Source: an uncultured Pelagibacteraceae bacterium (GTDB lineage Bacteria > Pseudomonadota > Alphaproteobacteria > Pelagibacterales > Pelagibacteraceae). From it: a stretch of 52,608 bases of DNA. The DNA lies in contig CACJDW010000008.1 of NCBI GenBank assembly GCA_902592275.1, positions 1 through 52,608 of the forward strand. The letters are read 5' to 3'. This document shows positions 1-11,191 of this stretch, in pieces. Both the position numbers and the translations under genes were made by a program. The notes beneath the pieces are model-generated. The model had not been told where the DNA came from. It saw nothing but the letters and a program-made list of their open reading frames with translations, and searched no databases. Positions within the stretch are counted from its first letter, which is position 1. Every line of letters begins with the position of its first letter.

Positions 1-696
<696 letters not shown>

Positions 697-751
697 AGTT
701 GTTTTAATTAGATAGATAGTATAAGTATTCACATAATTTATAAGGAGATTT

Positions 752-1045
752 ATGGAAGGCTCAGGAATAGGACAATTTATACCGTTAATTTTAATATTTG
801 TTATTTTTTATTTTTTCTTAATCAGACCACAGCAAAAAAAAGTTAAAGAGCACAAAGCAATGGTTGAAAGTCTTAAGAGAGGTGACAAGGTTGTTACTTC
901 TGGTGGAATTACAGGTACAGTGGAGAGACTTATAGACAATGATAAAGTTGAAGTTGAAATTGCTGAAAATGTAAAGGTTGAGATAGTTAAATCAACTGGT
1001 ATTCAAAGTCTTGTTAATACAAATACACAAGAAGTTAAAAAATAA
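752..1045 (+). CDS. yajC: Preprotein translocase subunit YajC
   Basis: Small inner-membrane accessory of the Sec translocon that associates with SecD and SecF. The 97-residue protein has one N-terminal membrane helix (about residues 8-24), then the family signature FLIRPQQKKVKEHKAMV and a small cytoplasmic domain (GDKVVTSGGITGTV). Length is normal. The start is supported by a strong Shine-Dalgarno sequence (AAGGAG) a few bases upstream. It is followed after 14 nt by secD and then secF, the usual order, so the three are probably co-transcribed. Confidence 0.95.
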   Translation: MEGSGIGQFIPLILIFVIFYFFLIRPQQKKVKEHKAMVESLKRGDKVVTSGGITGTVERLIDNDKVEVEIAENVKVEIVKSTGIQSLVNTNTQEVKK

Positions 1046-1059
1046 TTATTTTTAGTTAA

Positions 1060-2613
1060 GTGCTTTATTTTTCTAAGTTAAGAATTATATTTATAACTCT
1101 TTTTTCAGTTTTATTTATTTTAATTGCTTCATCAAACCTTTTTAAATTTGATGATAATTTTTTTGATAAAAAAATTAATCTAGGATTAGATCTTCAGGGT
1201 GGATCATATCTATTGCTTGAAATTGATAATGAACCAGTAATTGAACAAAAACTACAAAACTTAACAACAACTATTAGAAATTACTTCAAAGAAAAAAATA
1301 TTAAAATCAACAATATAAAAATAGATAATCAGAATATTTTTTTTAATGTAACAGATAATGATAAGCAATCTGTCTTAGATGTTTTTCAGGATGAAAATAG
1401 TGATCTTAATCCTTATTATCCAAGATTTAAATCACATCAGTTAGAAATTGAAGATACAGGGTTAAATTTAAAAGTTAATTTTTCAAGACAGGGTTTAATT
1501 AAACTTAAAACTTCTTCTCAAGATCAAGCTATAGAAATAGTTAGAAGAAGGGTAGATGAAGTTGGAACTAATGAGCCCAACATACTTAAAAGAGGAAATA
1601 ACCGAATTTTAGTAGAGTTACCTGGATTAGATGATCCGATGAGAATAAAATCATTACTTGGTAAAACTGCAAACCTTACTTTTCGATTTGTAACAAATGA
1701 CGAAAATGATCGTTTTGGTGTTGAAAAGTTAAAATTTGAAAATGGCCTAGAAGAAGCCACAGTTAGTAAAAGAATTATAATCAGTGGTGAAAATTTGCTC
1801 GATGCACAACCAAAAATGGATACTCAAGCTAACCAAACAATTGTTTCATTTACTTTAGATAGAGTAGGTGCAAAAAGGTTTGGTAAGGCAACCTCAACTG
1901 GTATTGGAAAACAATTAGCAATTGTTTTAGATGGTAAAATTATTAGTGCACCTGTAGTTAGAGATACGATTGCTAGTGGTTCTGGTCAGATAAGTGGTGG
2001 CTTTACTTTTCAAACAGCAACTGATCTAGCTTTATTATTAAGATCAGGAGCATTACCAGCACCATTAGAAATTATTGAAGAAAGAACGGTTGGACCTGAT
2101 CTTGGACAAGACTCTATCAATGCAGGTATGATTGCTTTGGCAATAGGTTTTATGTTGGTGATAATTTTTATGTTCGTAAAATATAAAATTTTCGGATTAA
2201 TTACCAATGTAACACTAATAGTTAATTTGTTTATCCTTTTGGGTGTTTTAACTTTATTTGAGGCCACTTTAACATTGCCAGGTATTGCAGGGATTATTCT
2301 AACTGTGGGTATGGCTGTTGATGCAAATGTTTTAATTTTTGAGAGGATTAAAGAAGAGCTGAAAGACGAGAATAATAATATTTTGGCTTTTGATGGCGGT
2401 TATACTAAATCGAGAACAGCAATTTTAGATGCTAATATTACCACATTACTAGCAGCAATTATTTTGTTTTTTATGGGCTCAGGTCCAGTTAAAGGTTTTG
2501 CTGTAACCTTAGGAGTCGGAATATTTACAACACTATTTTCAGTTTATTTCATAGCAAGATTGTTCACTAGTATTTATGTATCAAGAAATAAAGATAAGGA
2601 AAAATTAATCTAA
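1060..2613 (+). CDS. secD: Protein translocase subunit SecD
   Basis: RND-family membrane protein that with SecF uses the proton-motive force to pull secreted proteins through SecYEG on the periplasmic side. The 517-residue protein has an N-terminal membrane helix, the DLQGG motif (about residue 44), a large periplasmic domain (about 60-340), and five C-terminal helices containing GMAVDANVLIFERIKEEL. The start is a GTG at 1060, 14 nt after yajC; no ATG fits better, and the encoded N-terminus begins directly with the expected first helix. The stop overlaps the secF ATG by one base (TAATG), indicating translational coupling. Confidence 0.95.
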   Translation: MLYFSKLRIIFITLFSVLFILIASSNLFKFDDNFFDKKINLGLDLQGGSYLLLEIDNEPVIEQKLQNLTTTIRNYFKEKNIKINNIKIDNQNIFFNVTDNDKQSVLDVFQDENSDLNPYYPRFKSHQLEIEDTGLNLKVNFSRQGLIKLKTSSQDQAIEIVRRRVDEVGTNEPNILKRGNNRILVELPGLDDPMRIKSLLGKTANLTFRFVTNDENDRFGVEKLKFENGLEEATVSKRIIISGENLLDAQPKMDTQANQTIVSFTLDRVGAKRFGKATSTGIGKQLAIVLDGKIISAPVVRDTIASGSGQISGGFTFQTATDLALLLRSGALPAPLEIIEERTVGPDLGQDSINAGMIALAIGFMLVIIFMFVKYKIFGLITNVTLIVNLFILLGVLTLFEATLTLPGIAGIILTVGMAVDANVLIFERIKEELKDENNNILAFDGGYTKSRTAILDANITTLLAAIILFFMGSGPVKGFAVTLGVGIFTTLFSVYFIARLFTSIYVSRNKDKEKLI

Positions 2614-3506
2614 TGATTGCTTTTAATAAATATTATAATCACTTTAATTTACTGTCATCAGTTTTAATTGTTGTATCATTATTACTGCTAATATTTAAAG
2701 GGCTTAATTTTGGTATAGACTTTAAAGGTGGGACTTTAATTGAATTAAGAGCTTCAGATTCTAAAATAAATGTTAGTTCATTAAGAGATAGATTTAATCA
2801 AATGGATTTAGGAGATGTCTCAGTGAAGAAATTTGGTAATGACACAGATTTTTTAGTAAAATTTGAAAATAAAGATAATAAAAAGAATATTATTGAAGAA
2901 ATTAAGACTAATTTAGATAAATCTTTTGGAAATAACTATGATTTTAGAAGGGTAGAGAATGTAGGGCCAAAAGTAAGTGCTGAACTATTAAAATCAGGAG
3001 TTATAGCAATATCTTTATCTCTAGCATTAATGTTAATTTATATTTGGATAAGATTTGAATGGCAATTTAGTCTGGGTGCTATTCTAGCTTTGTTCCATGA
3101 TGTAATTGTAACTCTAGGAGTTTTTTCAATATTTAGTTTAGAAATTAATTTATCAATTATAGCAGCTGTATTGACAATAGTTGGATATTCTATGAATGAT
3201 ACTGTAGTTATTTTTGACCGAGTCCGTGAAAATTTAAGAAAATATTCAGATATAAAAATTTTTGAATTAACTAATATTTCAATAAACGAAACATTATCAA
3301 GAACTATAATAACTTCTGCAACTACTTTACTAGCTTTGTTGGCAATTTATTTTTTTGGCGGTGAGATATTAAAAGGATTTTCACTTGCAATGATACTCGG
3401 TGTTGTTTTTGGAACTTATTCCTCAATTTATATAGCTAATACTGTTTTGGTTAGACTAAGAGTTTCACAAAAAACTGTTCTTAGAGAAGAAGAGGATAAA
3501 AAATAA
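2613..3506 (+). CDS. secF: Protein translocase subunit SecF
   Basis: Partner of SecD in proton-driven late steps of protein export. At 297 residues it has the expected architecture: a first membrane helix, the FGIDFKGGTLIEL motif, a short periplasmic domain, and five helices with the conserved GYSMNDTVVIFDRVREN segment carrying polar transmembrane residues. It starts on the last base of the secD stop codon and ends 1 nt before the convergent stop of the next gene, so there is no room for a separate terminator between the two transcription units. Confidence 0.95.
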   Translation: MIAFNKYYNHFNLLSSVLIVVSLLLLIFKGLNFGIDFKGGTLIELRASDSKINVSSLRDRFNQMDLGDVSVKKFGNDTDFLVKFENKDNKKNIIEEIKTNLDKSFGNNYDFRRVENVGPKVSAELLKSGVIAISLSLALMLIYIWIRFEWQFSLGAILALFHDVIVTLGVFSIFSLEINLSIIAAVLTIVGYSMNDTVVIFDRVRENLRKYSDIKIFELTNISINETLSRTIITSATTLLALLAIYFFGGEILKGFSLAMILGVVFGTYSSIYIANTVLVRLRVSQKTVLREEEDKK

Positions 3507-3507
3507 T

Positions 3508-4110
3508 TTAATATAAATTCTGAGCTATTACCATTGTAAGTAACATTGGTAAGGATAACAATGTGTTTGTTCTTGAGAATAGCATTGCAGTTTTAGCTGA
3601 CTTAGCTTTTGTTTCTGGATCACTCTCAACTATTCCTAAAGCTCTTTTTTGATTTGGCCAAATTACAAACCATACATTAAATGCCATTATAATTCCTAGC
3701 CACATTCCAATTCCTATTGCAGTGTGCTTAGGTACACCTGACCCAAGACTTAAAGTCATTGCATCATGAACATATCCATTAAGATAAGCAAGAATTAAAC
3801 CTGAAAGAACAGTTAACGCTGCAGCCCATCTAAAATAAAATAATGCAGCAGGAGCAATTACTTTACCAATGGCTGGTTTTTGTTCATCTGGAATTTTTCC
3901 CATGTTTGGAATTTGAACAAAATTGAAATACCACAATAATCCAATCCACATAATTGCAACAATCACATGTATATATCTAAACAACCAGCTCCAGAATAAT
4001 GTATCAATAGCTATCCCATCGTTTAAATAAAATAATCCTAAAAACAATATTATTGCTAACGCAAGAGATGTGTGAATTGTTTTTGATAATGATGACAATA
4101 AATTACTCAT
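3508..4110 (-). CDS. PuuD-like (urate oxidase N-terminal domain) membrane protein
   Basis: A 200-residue membrane protein with about five hydrophobic helices. The segment LFRYIHVIVAIMWIGLLWYFNFVQIP, with a helix histidine, is typical of the membrane domain of the urate hydroxylase PuuD family (Urate_ox_N, DUF989). Full-length PuuD carries a C-terminal cytochrome c domain; this protein has no CxxCH motif and stops after the membrane part. Urate oxidation is therefore doubtful, and a role in membrane redox chemistry or haem binding is only a guess. It is convergent with secF and lies upstream of uvrA's 3' end on the same strand, 50 nt away. Confidence 0.7.
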   Translation of the reverse strand: MSNLLSSLSKTIHTSLALAIILFLGLFYLNDGIAIDTLFWSWLFRYIHVIVAIMWIGLLWYFNFVQIPNMGKIPDEQKPAIGKVIAPAALFYFRWAAALTVLSGLILAYLNGYVHDAMTLSLGSGVPKHTAIGIGMWLGIIMAFNVWFVIWPNQKRALGIVESDPETKAKSAKTAMLFSRTNTLLSLPMLLTMVIAQNLY

Positions 4111-4160
4111 GATTCTTTATAACTATACACTAATTTTTTGATTTTTTTAAGTTGTTAAAT

Positions 4161-7013
4161 CTAAGCTAATAGAGGTTTTAAAAATTGACCAGTATAACTA
4201 TCTTTAACTTTGCATACTTCCTCAGGTTTTCCTTCGGCGACAATATTACCACCTTTTACACCACCCTCAGGACCCATATCCACAATGTAATCCGCTGTTT
4301 TAATTACATCTAAATTATGTTCAATGACAACTACTGTGTTCCCAAGTTTTACAAATGTGTGAAGTATTTCTAAAAGTTTTTTAATATCATGTTGATGCAA
4401 ACCTGTGGTTGGTTCATCTAAAATATACATAGTTCTTCCCGTTGATCTTTTTGAAAGTTCTTTTGCAAGCTTAATTCGTTGTGCTTCACCTCCTGATAGG
4501 GTAGTTGCTTGCTGGCCTATTTTTATATAGCCTAATCCAACTTTTTTAAGAGTTAACAATTTTGTTTTTATATTAGATATATTTTCAAAATACTCACAGC
4601 CTTCATCAACAGACATATCTAAAACATCAGCAATACTTTTACCTTTAAATTTAATTTCTAAAGTTTCTCTATTATATCTGGTACCTTTACATTCATCACA
4701 CTGTATATAAACATCAGGTAAAAAATGCATTTCATATGTAATTACACCATCACCCTCACAAGCCTCACATCTACCTCCTTTAACATTGAAGGAAAATCTT
4801 CCTGGTTTATACCCTCTTGTTTTGGACTCTGGCAGACTTGTAAACCAATCTCTAATAGGTCCAAAGGCCCCTGTATATGTTGCTGGATTTGATCTAGGGG
4901 TTCTTCCAATAGGCGATTGGTCAATATCAATTATTTTATCAATTAATTCTACGCCTTTATAACCTTTAAATGATTTAGGCGCTTTTCTTGCTTTATTATT
5001 TAAAGTTAAATTTAAGGCATGAAATAGAGTTTGTAATATTAGAGTAGATTTACCACTACCCGAGACACCAGTAACACAAGTAAATGTTCCAGTTGGAATT
5101 TTAAGATTAACATTATTTAAATTATTTCCACTTGCACCATTGATTTCTATAAACCTTCCATTTTTAGCTAAACGTCGTGATTTTGGAATTTCAATTGTCT
5201 TTTTATTAGCAAGATACTGTCCAGTAATACTATTTTTATCTTTTTTAATTTCTTCATATGATCCTTGTGCTGTTATCTGACCACCATTACTTCCAGCCTC
5301 TGGGCCAAGATCAATAATATGATCTGCATTTTCCATTGTCTCTGTGTCATGCTCAACAACAATTACTGTATTGCCAAGATCTCGTAATCTTTTTAATGCA
5401 TTAATAAGCTTCACATTATCTTTTTGGTGCAATCCAATTGATGGTTCATCCAAAACATACAATACACCTGTTAAACCAGATCCAATTTGTGAAGCTAATC
5501 TTATTCTTTGAGCTTCTCCACCTGATAAAGTTCCAGATTCTCTAGATAGTGTTAAATAGTCTAAACCAACATTAAGTAAGAAATTTAATCTTTCATTTAT
5601 TTCTTTTAAAACATGTTCAGCAATTTTAAATTGTCTTTTATCGAGGTTATTTTCTAAATTTTTAAACCATTCTGCTGCATCTAAAATAGATTTTTTTGTT
5701 ACTTCACTAATATTAAGATCATTGATTTTAACACATAATGCCTCTTCTTTTAATCTATCACCATTACATGCTTCACATGCAGTATCAGATTGATATTCGG
5801 CAATGGCCTCTCTTTTCCATTCACTATCAGATTCTAAAAATCTTCTTTCAAGATTATTAATTACACCTTCAAAAGTTTTTTTATAAGAATATTTCTCGTA
5901 ACCATCGTCATAATTAAATTTAATCTCATCTTCATCTGAACCATAAAGAATAATATCTTTAATTTTTTTTGGTAATTTTTTCCATTTTTCATCTAAAGAA
6001 AAACCGTAATGTTTTGCTAAAGACGCTAAAGTTTGAGCGTAATATAATGTGGTTGATTTTGACCAAGGTTCTATTGCTCCATCAGCTAAACTTTTTCTCT
6101 CATCGGGAACAACTAAATTTGGATCAACATTTAACTTCATACCAATTCCTTCACACTCTTCACAAGCTCCATAGGGGCTGTTAAATGAAAAAAGTCTTGG
6201 CTCGATTTCCTCAATTGTAAAACCACTCTCAGGGCAAGCAAATTTGGTAGAGTAAATTAATTTTTCAATTTTTCTAAATTTTTGAGGAAGTGTTTCATCC
6301 TCATATTCTACAAAAACTAAACCATTAGCTAAATTTACAGCTGTTTCAATACTTTCTGCCAATCTGTTTCCAAGTTTTGAATTTAAAACTATTCTATCTA
6401 CTAAGACTGAAATATCGTGTTTCAGTTTTTTATCTAGATTGGGAGATTTTTCTATATCATATAAAACATCATCAATTTTAATTTTTCTAAAACCTCTTCT
6501 TTTGTAACTTAAAATGTCTTTTTTATATTCACCCTTACGACCTCTTACTACTGGTGCGTAAATATAAATTGTTGATTTTTTTGGTAATTTTTTAACTAAA
6601 TCTACTATTTGTGTAATTGTTTGTGAGGTTATTGGTTTACCTGTAAATGGTGAATAGGGGATACCTGCTCTAGCATATAAAACCCTCATGTAATCATATA
6701 TTTCTGTTACAGTTGCAACTGTAGATCTTGGGTTTTTTGATGTATTTTTTTGCTCTATTGCAATAGCTGGACTTAACCCTTCAATTAAATCAACATTTGG
6801 TTTTTTCATTTTATCTAAAAATTGACGAGCATAGGCAGATAAACTCTCTACATACCTTCTCTGACCCTCTGCGTAGATTGTATCAAAAGCTAAAGATGAT
6901 TTTCCTGACCCTGATAGACCCGTTATGACCACAAATTTGTCTTTTGGAATCTCTACAGTAACATTCTTCAAATTATGTTCTTTAGCGCCCTTAATAACTA
7001 TCTTTTTCATCAT
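4161..7013 (-). CDS. uvrA: Excinuclease ABC subunit A
   Basis: Damage-recognition ATPase of nucleotide excision repair. The 950-residue length is normal. Two ABC modules are clear: Walker [10 protein letters not shown] at about residues 32-40 and GVSGSGKST near 650, each with an LSGGEAQRI signature (RLASQ and KLAKE versions). Zinc-binding cysteine clusters are present ([15 protein letters not shown] and CEACEGDGV...CDECKGTRY). Either of the two adjacent ATG codons could be the start. It is divergent from ssb across 88 nt, a shared arrangement in many proteobacteria. Confidence 0.97.
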   Translation of the reverse strand: MMKKIVIKGAKEHNLKNVTVEIPKDKFVVITGLSGSGKSSLAFDTIYAEGQRRYVESLSAYARQFLDKMKKPNVDLIEGLSPAIAIEQKNTSKNPRSTVATVTEIYDYMRVLYARAGIPYSPFTGKPITSQTITQIVDLVKKLPKKSTIYIYAPVVRGRKGEYKKDILSYKRRGFRKIKIDDVLYDIEKSPNLDKKLKHDISVLVDRIVLNSKLGNRLAESIETAVNLANGLVFVEYEDETLPQKFRKIEKLIYSTKFACPESGFTIEEIEPRLFSFNSPYGACEECEGIGMKLNVDPNLVVPDERKSLADGAIEPWSKSTTLYYAQTLASLAKHYGFSLDEKWKKLPKKIKDIILYGSDEDEIKFNYDDGYEKYSYKKTFEGVINNLERRFLESDSEWKREAIAEYQSDTACEACNGDRLKEEALCVKINDLNISEVTKKSILDAAEWFKNLENNLDKRQFKIAEHVLKEINERLNFLLNVGLDYLTLSRESGTLSGGEAQRIRLASQIGSGLTGVLYVLDEPSIGLHQKDNVKLINALKRLRDLGNTVIVVEHDTETMENADHIIDLGPEAGSNGGQITAQGSYEEIKKDKNSITGQYLANKKTIEIPKSRRLAKNGRFIEINGASGNNLNNVNLKIPTGTFTCVTGVSGSGKSTLILQTLFHALNLTLNNKARKAPKSFKGYKGVELIDKIIDIDQSPIGRTPRSNPATYTGAFGPIRDWFTSLPESKTRGYKPGRFSFNVKGGRCEACEGDGVITYEMHFLPDVYIQCDECKGTRYNRETLEIKFKGKSIADVLDMSVDEGCEYFENISNIKTKLLTLKKVGLGYIKIGQQATTLSGGEAQRIKLAKELSKRSTGRTMYILDEPTTGLHQHDIKKLLEILHTFVKLGNTVVVIEHNLDVIKTADYIVDMGPEGGVKGGNIVAEGKPEEVCKVKDSYTGQFLKPLLA

Positions 7014-7040
7014 AATTTTAGTTGCTTTGAGTTAATAAAA

Positions 7041-7068
7041 TTAATATTCAGAAGAATTGTGGTATAAT
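7041..7068 (+). promoter_or_regulatory. Probable promoter of the ssb-gyrA run
   Basis: A perfect -10 hexamer TATAAT at 7063-7068 is preceded by TG one base upstream (TGGTATAAT), an extended -10 element. A weak -35-like TTAATA lies 16 bp upstream at 7041. It sits 34 bp before the ssb start, in the only gap between divergent uvrA and ssb. No experimental support. Confidence 0.5.
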
Positions 7069-7101
7069 TCTAATTAACTAATTTAACAAATATTAAATAT
7101 T

Positions 7102-7551
7102 ATGGCTGGAAGTTTAAATAAAGTATTATTAATTGGTCGTTTGGGCGCAGATCCAGAAATTAAGCAAATGGTAAATGGCAAAAGTGTAGCCAGATTAAGC
7201 CTTGCAACAAGTCAATCTTGGAAAGATAAAAACACTGGTGAAAGAAAAGAAAAAACTGAGTGGCACCGTGTAGTTGTATTTAATGAAGGTTTAGTAAATG
7301 TTGTTCAACAATATTTAAAAAAAGGTGCTCAAGTTTATGTAGAAGGTCAACTTACAACAAGAAAATGGAAAGATGAACAATCGGGACAAGATAAATATTC
7401 AACTGAAATAGTCATACAAGGATATAATTCTTCGCTCACAATGTTGGGTGGAGGTAATTCTAGTGGCGGAATTCAAAATGACACAACTCAACAAAATAAC
7501 ATTGAGGATTCTTCGCAGGTGTCAGATATGGATGATGAAATTCCATTTTAA
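7102..7551 (+). CDS. ssb: Single-stranded DNA-binding protein
   Basis: Coats single-stranded DNA during replication, repair and recombination. The 149-residue protein has the N-terminal OB fold (about residues 5-110; [39 protein letters not shown]), a low-complexity Gly/Ser/Asn/Gln linker, and the acidic C-terminal tip DDEIPF used to recruit partner proteins. gyrA follows after 5 nt, so the two are likely co-transcribed from the promoter upstream of ssb. Confidence 0.97.
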   Translation: MAGSLNKVLLIGRLGADPEIKQMVNGKSVARLSLATSQSWKDKNTGERKEKTEWHRVVVFNEGLVNVVQQYLKKGAQVYVEGQLTTRKWKDEQSGQDKYSTEIVIQGYNSSLTMLGGGNSSGGIQNDTTQQNNIEDSSQVSDMDDEIPF

Positions 7552-7556
7552 TTTCT

Positions 7557-10136
7557 ATGAAAAATACTGAAGAGTTTAAAGATAAAAATATAAAATTAAT
7601 CTCAATGCATGATGAGATGAGCTCATCATATCTTTCTTATGCAATGAGTGTAATTGTAAGTCGTGCACTTCCTGATGTAAGAGACGGTTTAAAACCTGTT
7701 CATAGAAGAATTTTATATGCAATGTACAAAGGCGGATATGATTGGTCTAAACAATTTAGAAAATCTGCAAGAATAGTTGGAGATGTTATTGGTAAATACC
7801 ATCCTCATGGTGATCAATCTGTTTATGATGCTTTAGTTAGAATGGTCCAAGACTTCTCAATGAGCTTACCGCTAATTCAAGGTCAAGGAAATTTTGGTTC
7901 TATAGATGGTGATCCTGCTGCAGCAATGAGATATACCGAAACTCGCTTGTCAAAAGTTTCTCAATATTTAATTGATGATATTGAAAAAAATACAATTTCT
8001 TTTAAAAGCAACTATGATGAAACTGAGAAAGAACCCAGTGTTTTACCAGCACAGTTTCCAAATTTATTAGTAAATGGAGCTGGTGGTATCGCTGTTGGTA
8101 TGGCAACAAGTATACCTCCTCACAATTTAGGTGAAATTATTGATGGCACTTTGGCCTTAATAGATAATAAAGATATTAAAATTAGAGAGTTAATGAAACA
8201 TATACCTGGTCCAGATTTTCCAACTGGTGGTGTAATTATAGGTAAAGATATAATTAAACAAGGGTATAACAATGGAAGAGGGTCATTTAAGATAAGAGGT
8301 GAAATCTCAATTGAACAACAAAAAAATGGTCGTGAAAGACTGGTAATAACTTCAATACCGTATCAAGTTAACAAATCTGTTTTAAATGAAAGGATTGCTC
8401 AGTTAGTAAGAGAAAAAAAAATTGAAGGTATAAGAGATATTAGAGACGAGTCAAACAGAGAAGGTATTAGGGTAGCAATAGATTTGAGAAATGGTGTAGA
8501 ACCAGAAACTATAAAGAGACAATTATATAAAAATACTCAAATAGAAAGTTCTTTTGGTTTTAATACTTTAGCTATTGTTGAAGGAAAACCTCAAACGTGT
8601 ACTTTAAAAGATTTTTTATCTAATTTTTTAACTTTTAGAGAAGATGTAGTTATTAAGAAAACTAAATTTGATCTTCAAAAAGCTGAAGAACGAGCACATA
8701 TATTAATCGGATTATCTGTGTCAGTTGAAAATCTAGATAAAATAATAAAAATTATTCGATCATCTAAAACACCAGATGATGCTAAAATATCAATTTTAAA
8801 AACTAAATGGAAAATAAATAAATCACAAAAATTAATTTCTTTAGTAGAGGGAAAAAAAGGCAAAAACCTTTATTCTTTATCTGAACCTCAAGTTATAGCT
8901 ATATTAGAATTAAGACTTCAAAAATTAACTGCTTTAGGAATAAATGAGATCGAAGTTGAAATTAAAAAATTAGCTGAATTAATCACTAAATATAAAAAAA
9001 TTATTTCATCAAAAAAAGAACTTCTAAAAGTAATCAGTGAAGAACTAAAAAATATCAAAGAGAAGTTTGCTATACCAAGAAGAACTAAAATTATAGATGC
9101 TGTTTTAAATTATGATATTGAGGAAACTATCCAAAAACAATCAGTAATAATTACAGTAACATTGCAAGGATATATAAAAAGAGGTTCTTTAGATGGTGTA
9201 AAAAAACAAAAAAGAGGTGGTAAGGGAAAATCAGGCATAACAACTAGAGATCAGGACTCTGTTGTTCAAACACTGTCAGTAAATACTCATACTTCAGTTC
9301 TCTTCTTTTCTACTGAGGGTTTAGTTTACAAGATTAAAGCATGGAAAATCCCTGAAGGTTCATCATCATCTAAAGGTAAGTCTTTATTTAATATTTTACC
9401 TCTAAAGAGTCACCAAGCTATAAGCTCAATTATGCCAATGCCTGAAGAAGAAACAGACCTAAAAAATTATCAAATAATTTTTGCTACAGCACAGGGAAAA
9501 GTAAGAAAAAATAGTTTAGAAGATTTTTCATCAATTAATGCATCTGGAAAGATTGCAATGAAATTAGATAATAATGATAAAATTGTAGGTGTTAAAATTT
9601 GTAAAGATGATCAAGATGTAATTTTAAGCACAAAATTTGGAAAATGTATTAGATTTGAAGCTAAGAAACTAAGAGTTTTTAAAGGTAGATCTTCTAAAGG
9701 AATTAAAGGAATTGAATTAGCATCAAATGATCAAATAGTATCTTTATCAGTTATTGATAACGATAAAATTAATAAAAACGGAAAAAAATCAAAAGATGAA
9801 AAATCTGAATTAAAAGCAAGAGAAAAATTTGTTTTATCAATAAGTGAGAATGGTTATGGCAAAAAGACCTCACATACAGATTACAGAGTTACTAACAGAG
9901 GTGGAAAAGGTATTATAGGAATAGTAAATTCACCAAGAAATGGGAATATTACTTCATCCTTTCCTGTTTTTGAAGGTGATGAAATTTTAATTTCTACTAA
10001 CAAAGGAAGGGTTATAAGAGTTGCGGTTAAAGAAATTAGAACTGCAGGCAGAAATACACAAGGTGTTAGAATAATCAAGTTATCTGGAGAAGAAAAAGTT
10101 GTTTCCGCAATTAAAATTGATGATAATTTAATTTAA
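7557..10136 (+). CDS. gyrA: DNA gyrase subunit A
   Basis: Breakage-reunion subunit of the type II topoisomerase that adds negative supercoils. The 859 residues include the catalytic tyrosine Y126 ([10 protein letters not shown]), the quinolone-pocket region [13 protein letters not shown] (residues 79-91), a central coiled coil, and a C-terminal beta-pinwheel with the GyrA-box ([11 protein letters not shown]), which distinguishes it from ParC. The position equivalent to E. coli Ser83 is Gln87 here, while Asp87 (here D91) is kept. The stop overlaps the coaD start by one base (TAATG). Confidence 0.97.
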   Translation: MKNTEEFKDKNIKLISMHDEMSSSYLSYAMSVIVSRALPDVRDGLKPVHRRILYAMYKGGYDWSKQFRKSARIVGDVIGKYHPHGDQSVYDALVRMVQDFSMSLPLIQGQGNFGSIDGDPAAAMRYTETRLSKVSQYLIDDIEKNTISFKSNYDETEKEPSVLPAQFPNLLVNGAGGIAVGMATSIPPHNLGEIIDGTLALIDNKDIKIRELMKHIPGPDFPTGGVIIGKDIIKQGYNNGRGSFKIRGEISIEQQKNGRERLVITSIPYQVNKSVLNERIAQLVREKKIEGIRDIRDESNREGIRVAIDLRNGVEPETIKRQLYKNTQIESSFGFNTLAIVEGKPQTCTLKDFLSNFLTFREDVVIKKTKFDLQKAEERAHILIGLSVSVENLDKIIKIIRSSKTPDDAKISILKTKWKINKSQKLISLVEGKKGKNLYSLSEPQVIAILELRLQKLTALGINEIEVEIKKLAELITKYKKIISSKKELLKVISEELKNIKEKFAIPRRTKIIDAVLNYDIEETIQKQSVIITVTLQGYIKRGSLDGVKKQKRGGKGKSGITTRDQDSVVQTLSVNTHTSVLFFSTEGLVYKIKAWKIPEGSSSSKGKSLFNILPLKSHQAISSIMPMPEEETDLKNYQIIFATAQGKVRKNSLEDFSSINASGKIAMKLDNNDKIVGVKICKDDQDVILSTKFGKCIRFEAKKLRVFKGRSSKGIKGIELASNDQIVSLSVIDNDKINKNGKKSKDEKSELKAREKFVLSISENGYGKKTSHTDYRVTNRGGKGIIGIVNSPRNGNITSSFPVFEGDEILISTNKGRVIRVAVKEIRTAGRNTQGVRIIKLSGEEKVVSAIKIDDNLI

Positions 10137-10630
10137 TGAGTAAAATAGCAATTTATCCAGGAACATTTGATCCAATTACGTTTGGACATATAGATGTAAT
10201 AAAAAAATCATTAAAATTGTTTGATAAGTTAGTGGTAGGTGTCTCAGATGAAAGTAACAAAGATTATTTATTTAGTTCTTATGAAAGAATAGAAATAGTA
10301 AATAATGCTTTATTTAAAGATCTAAAGTTAAATAAAAAAAAAATAAAAGTTGTTTCTTTTGGATCTTTAACTACTGATCTATGTAAAAAATATAAATCAA
10401 ACATAATTTTAAGAGGATTAAGAGCTGTATCTGATTTTGAATACGAATTTCAGTTAGCTGGTATGAACAGAAAATTGAACCAAAATATAGAAACAATTTT
10501 TTTAATGTCTGATGTAGAAAATCAAATCATTTCATCTAGATTTGTTAAAGAGATTGTTAAATTAAAAGGTGATATAAAAAAATTTACTACAAAAAGCACA
10601 ATTAAATCATTAAAAGATAAATATGAATAA
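10136..10630 (+). CDS. coaD: Phosphopantetheine adenylyltransferase
   Basis: Transfers AMP from ATP to 4'-phosphopantetheine, the penultimate step of coenzyme A synthesis. The 164-residue length is typical. The nucleotidyltransferase T/HxGH-type motif is in GTFDPITFGHIDVIKKS (about residues 9-25), and the ISSRFVKEI motif is near the C-terminus. It overlaps gyrA by one base and the cyclophilin gene by 8 nt, so it is translationally embedded in the ssb-gyrA-coaD run. Confidence 0.96.
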   Translation: MSKIAIYPGTFDPITFGHIDVIKKSLKLFDKLVVGVSDESNKDYLFSSYERIEIVNNALFKDLKLNKKKIKVVSFGSLTTDLCKKYKSNIILRGLRAVSDFEYEFQLAGMNRKLNQNIETIFLMSDVENQIISSRFVKEIVKLKGDIKKFTTKSTIKSLKDKYE

Positions 10631-11183
10631 AATTTTTATTAAAATTCTGATTTTGTTTTTTTTAATTACTAATCAATCAATAGCTGAGGAGAATATAATG
10701 ATATTAAAATTAAAAGATGGTGATGTTAAAATTGAATTATTCGAAGATGTTGCACCAAATCATGTAAAAAGAATTAAGGAATTAGCAGATAGTGGTAAAT
10801 ACGATAACGTTGTTTTTCACAGAGTTATAGATGGATTCATGGCTCAAACAGGAGATGTAAAATTTGGTAATTCGGAGTCTAAAGATTTTGATCTTAGAAG
10901 AGCAGGTATGGGTGGTTCTGACTTCCCGGATTTAAAGCAAGAATTTAATAGTTTACCACATGATAGAGGAACTTTATCAATGGCAAGAGCTCAAGACCCT
11001 GATAGTGCAAACAGTCAATTCTTTATTTGTTTTCAGCCAGCTCCCTTTTTAGATCGACAATATACAGTTTTTGGAAAAGTAATAGAAGGAATGGAATTTG
11101 TTGATAAAATCAAAAGAGGAGACCAAAACAATAATGGTGCTGTTACTGACCCAGATAAAATTATAAGTTTCAAATCTCAATAA
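10623..11183 (+). CDS. Periplasmic cyclophilin-type peptidyl-prolyl isomerase
   Basis: Catalyses cis-trans isomerisation of prolyl bonds, here probably in the periplasm. An N-terminal signal peptide is visible (about residues 1-21, hydrophobic core ending in NQSIA). The cyclophilin fold follows, with the active-site segments FHRVIDGFMAQTGD, GTLSMARAQDPDSANSQFFI and FLDRQYTVFGKV. It is 186 residues long, normal for a bacterial PpiA/PpiB-like enzyme with a leader. It overlaps coaD by 8 nt and precedes tgt by 8 nt. Confidence 0.92.
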   Translation: MNKIFIKILILFFLITNQSIAEENIMILKLKDGDVKIELFEDVAPNHVKRIKELADSGKYDNVVFHRVIDGFMAQTGDVKFGNSESKDFDLRRAGMGGSDFPDLKQEFNSLPHDRGTLSMARAQDPDSANSQFFICFQPAPFLDRQYTVFGKVIEGMEFVDKIKRGDQNNNGAVTDPDKIISFKSQ

Positions 11184-11191
11184 TTTTTTTA

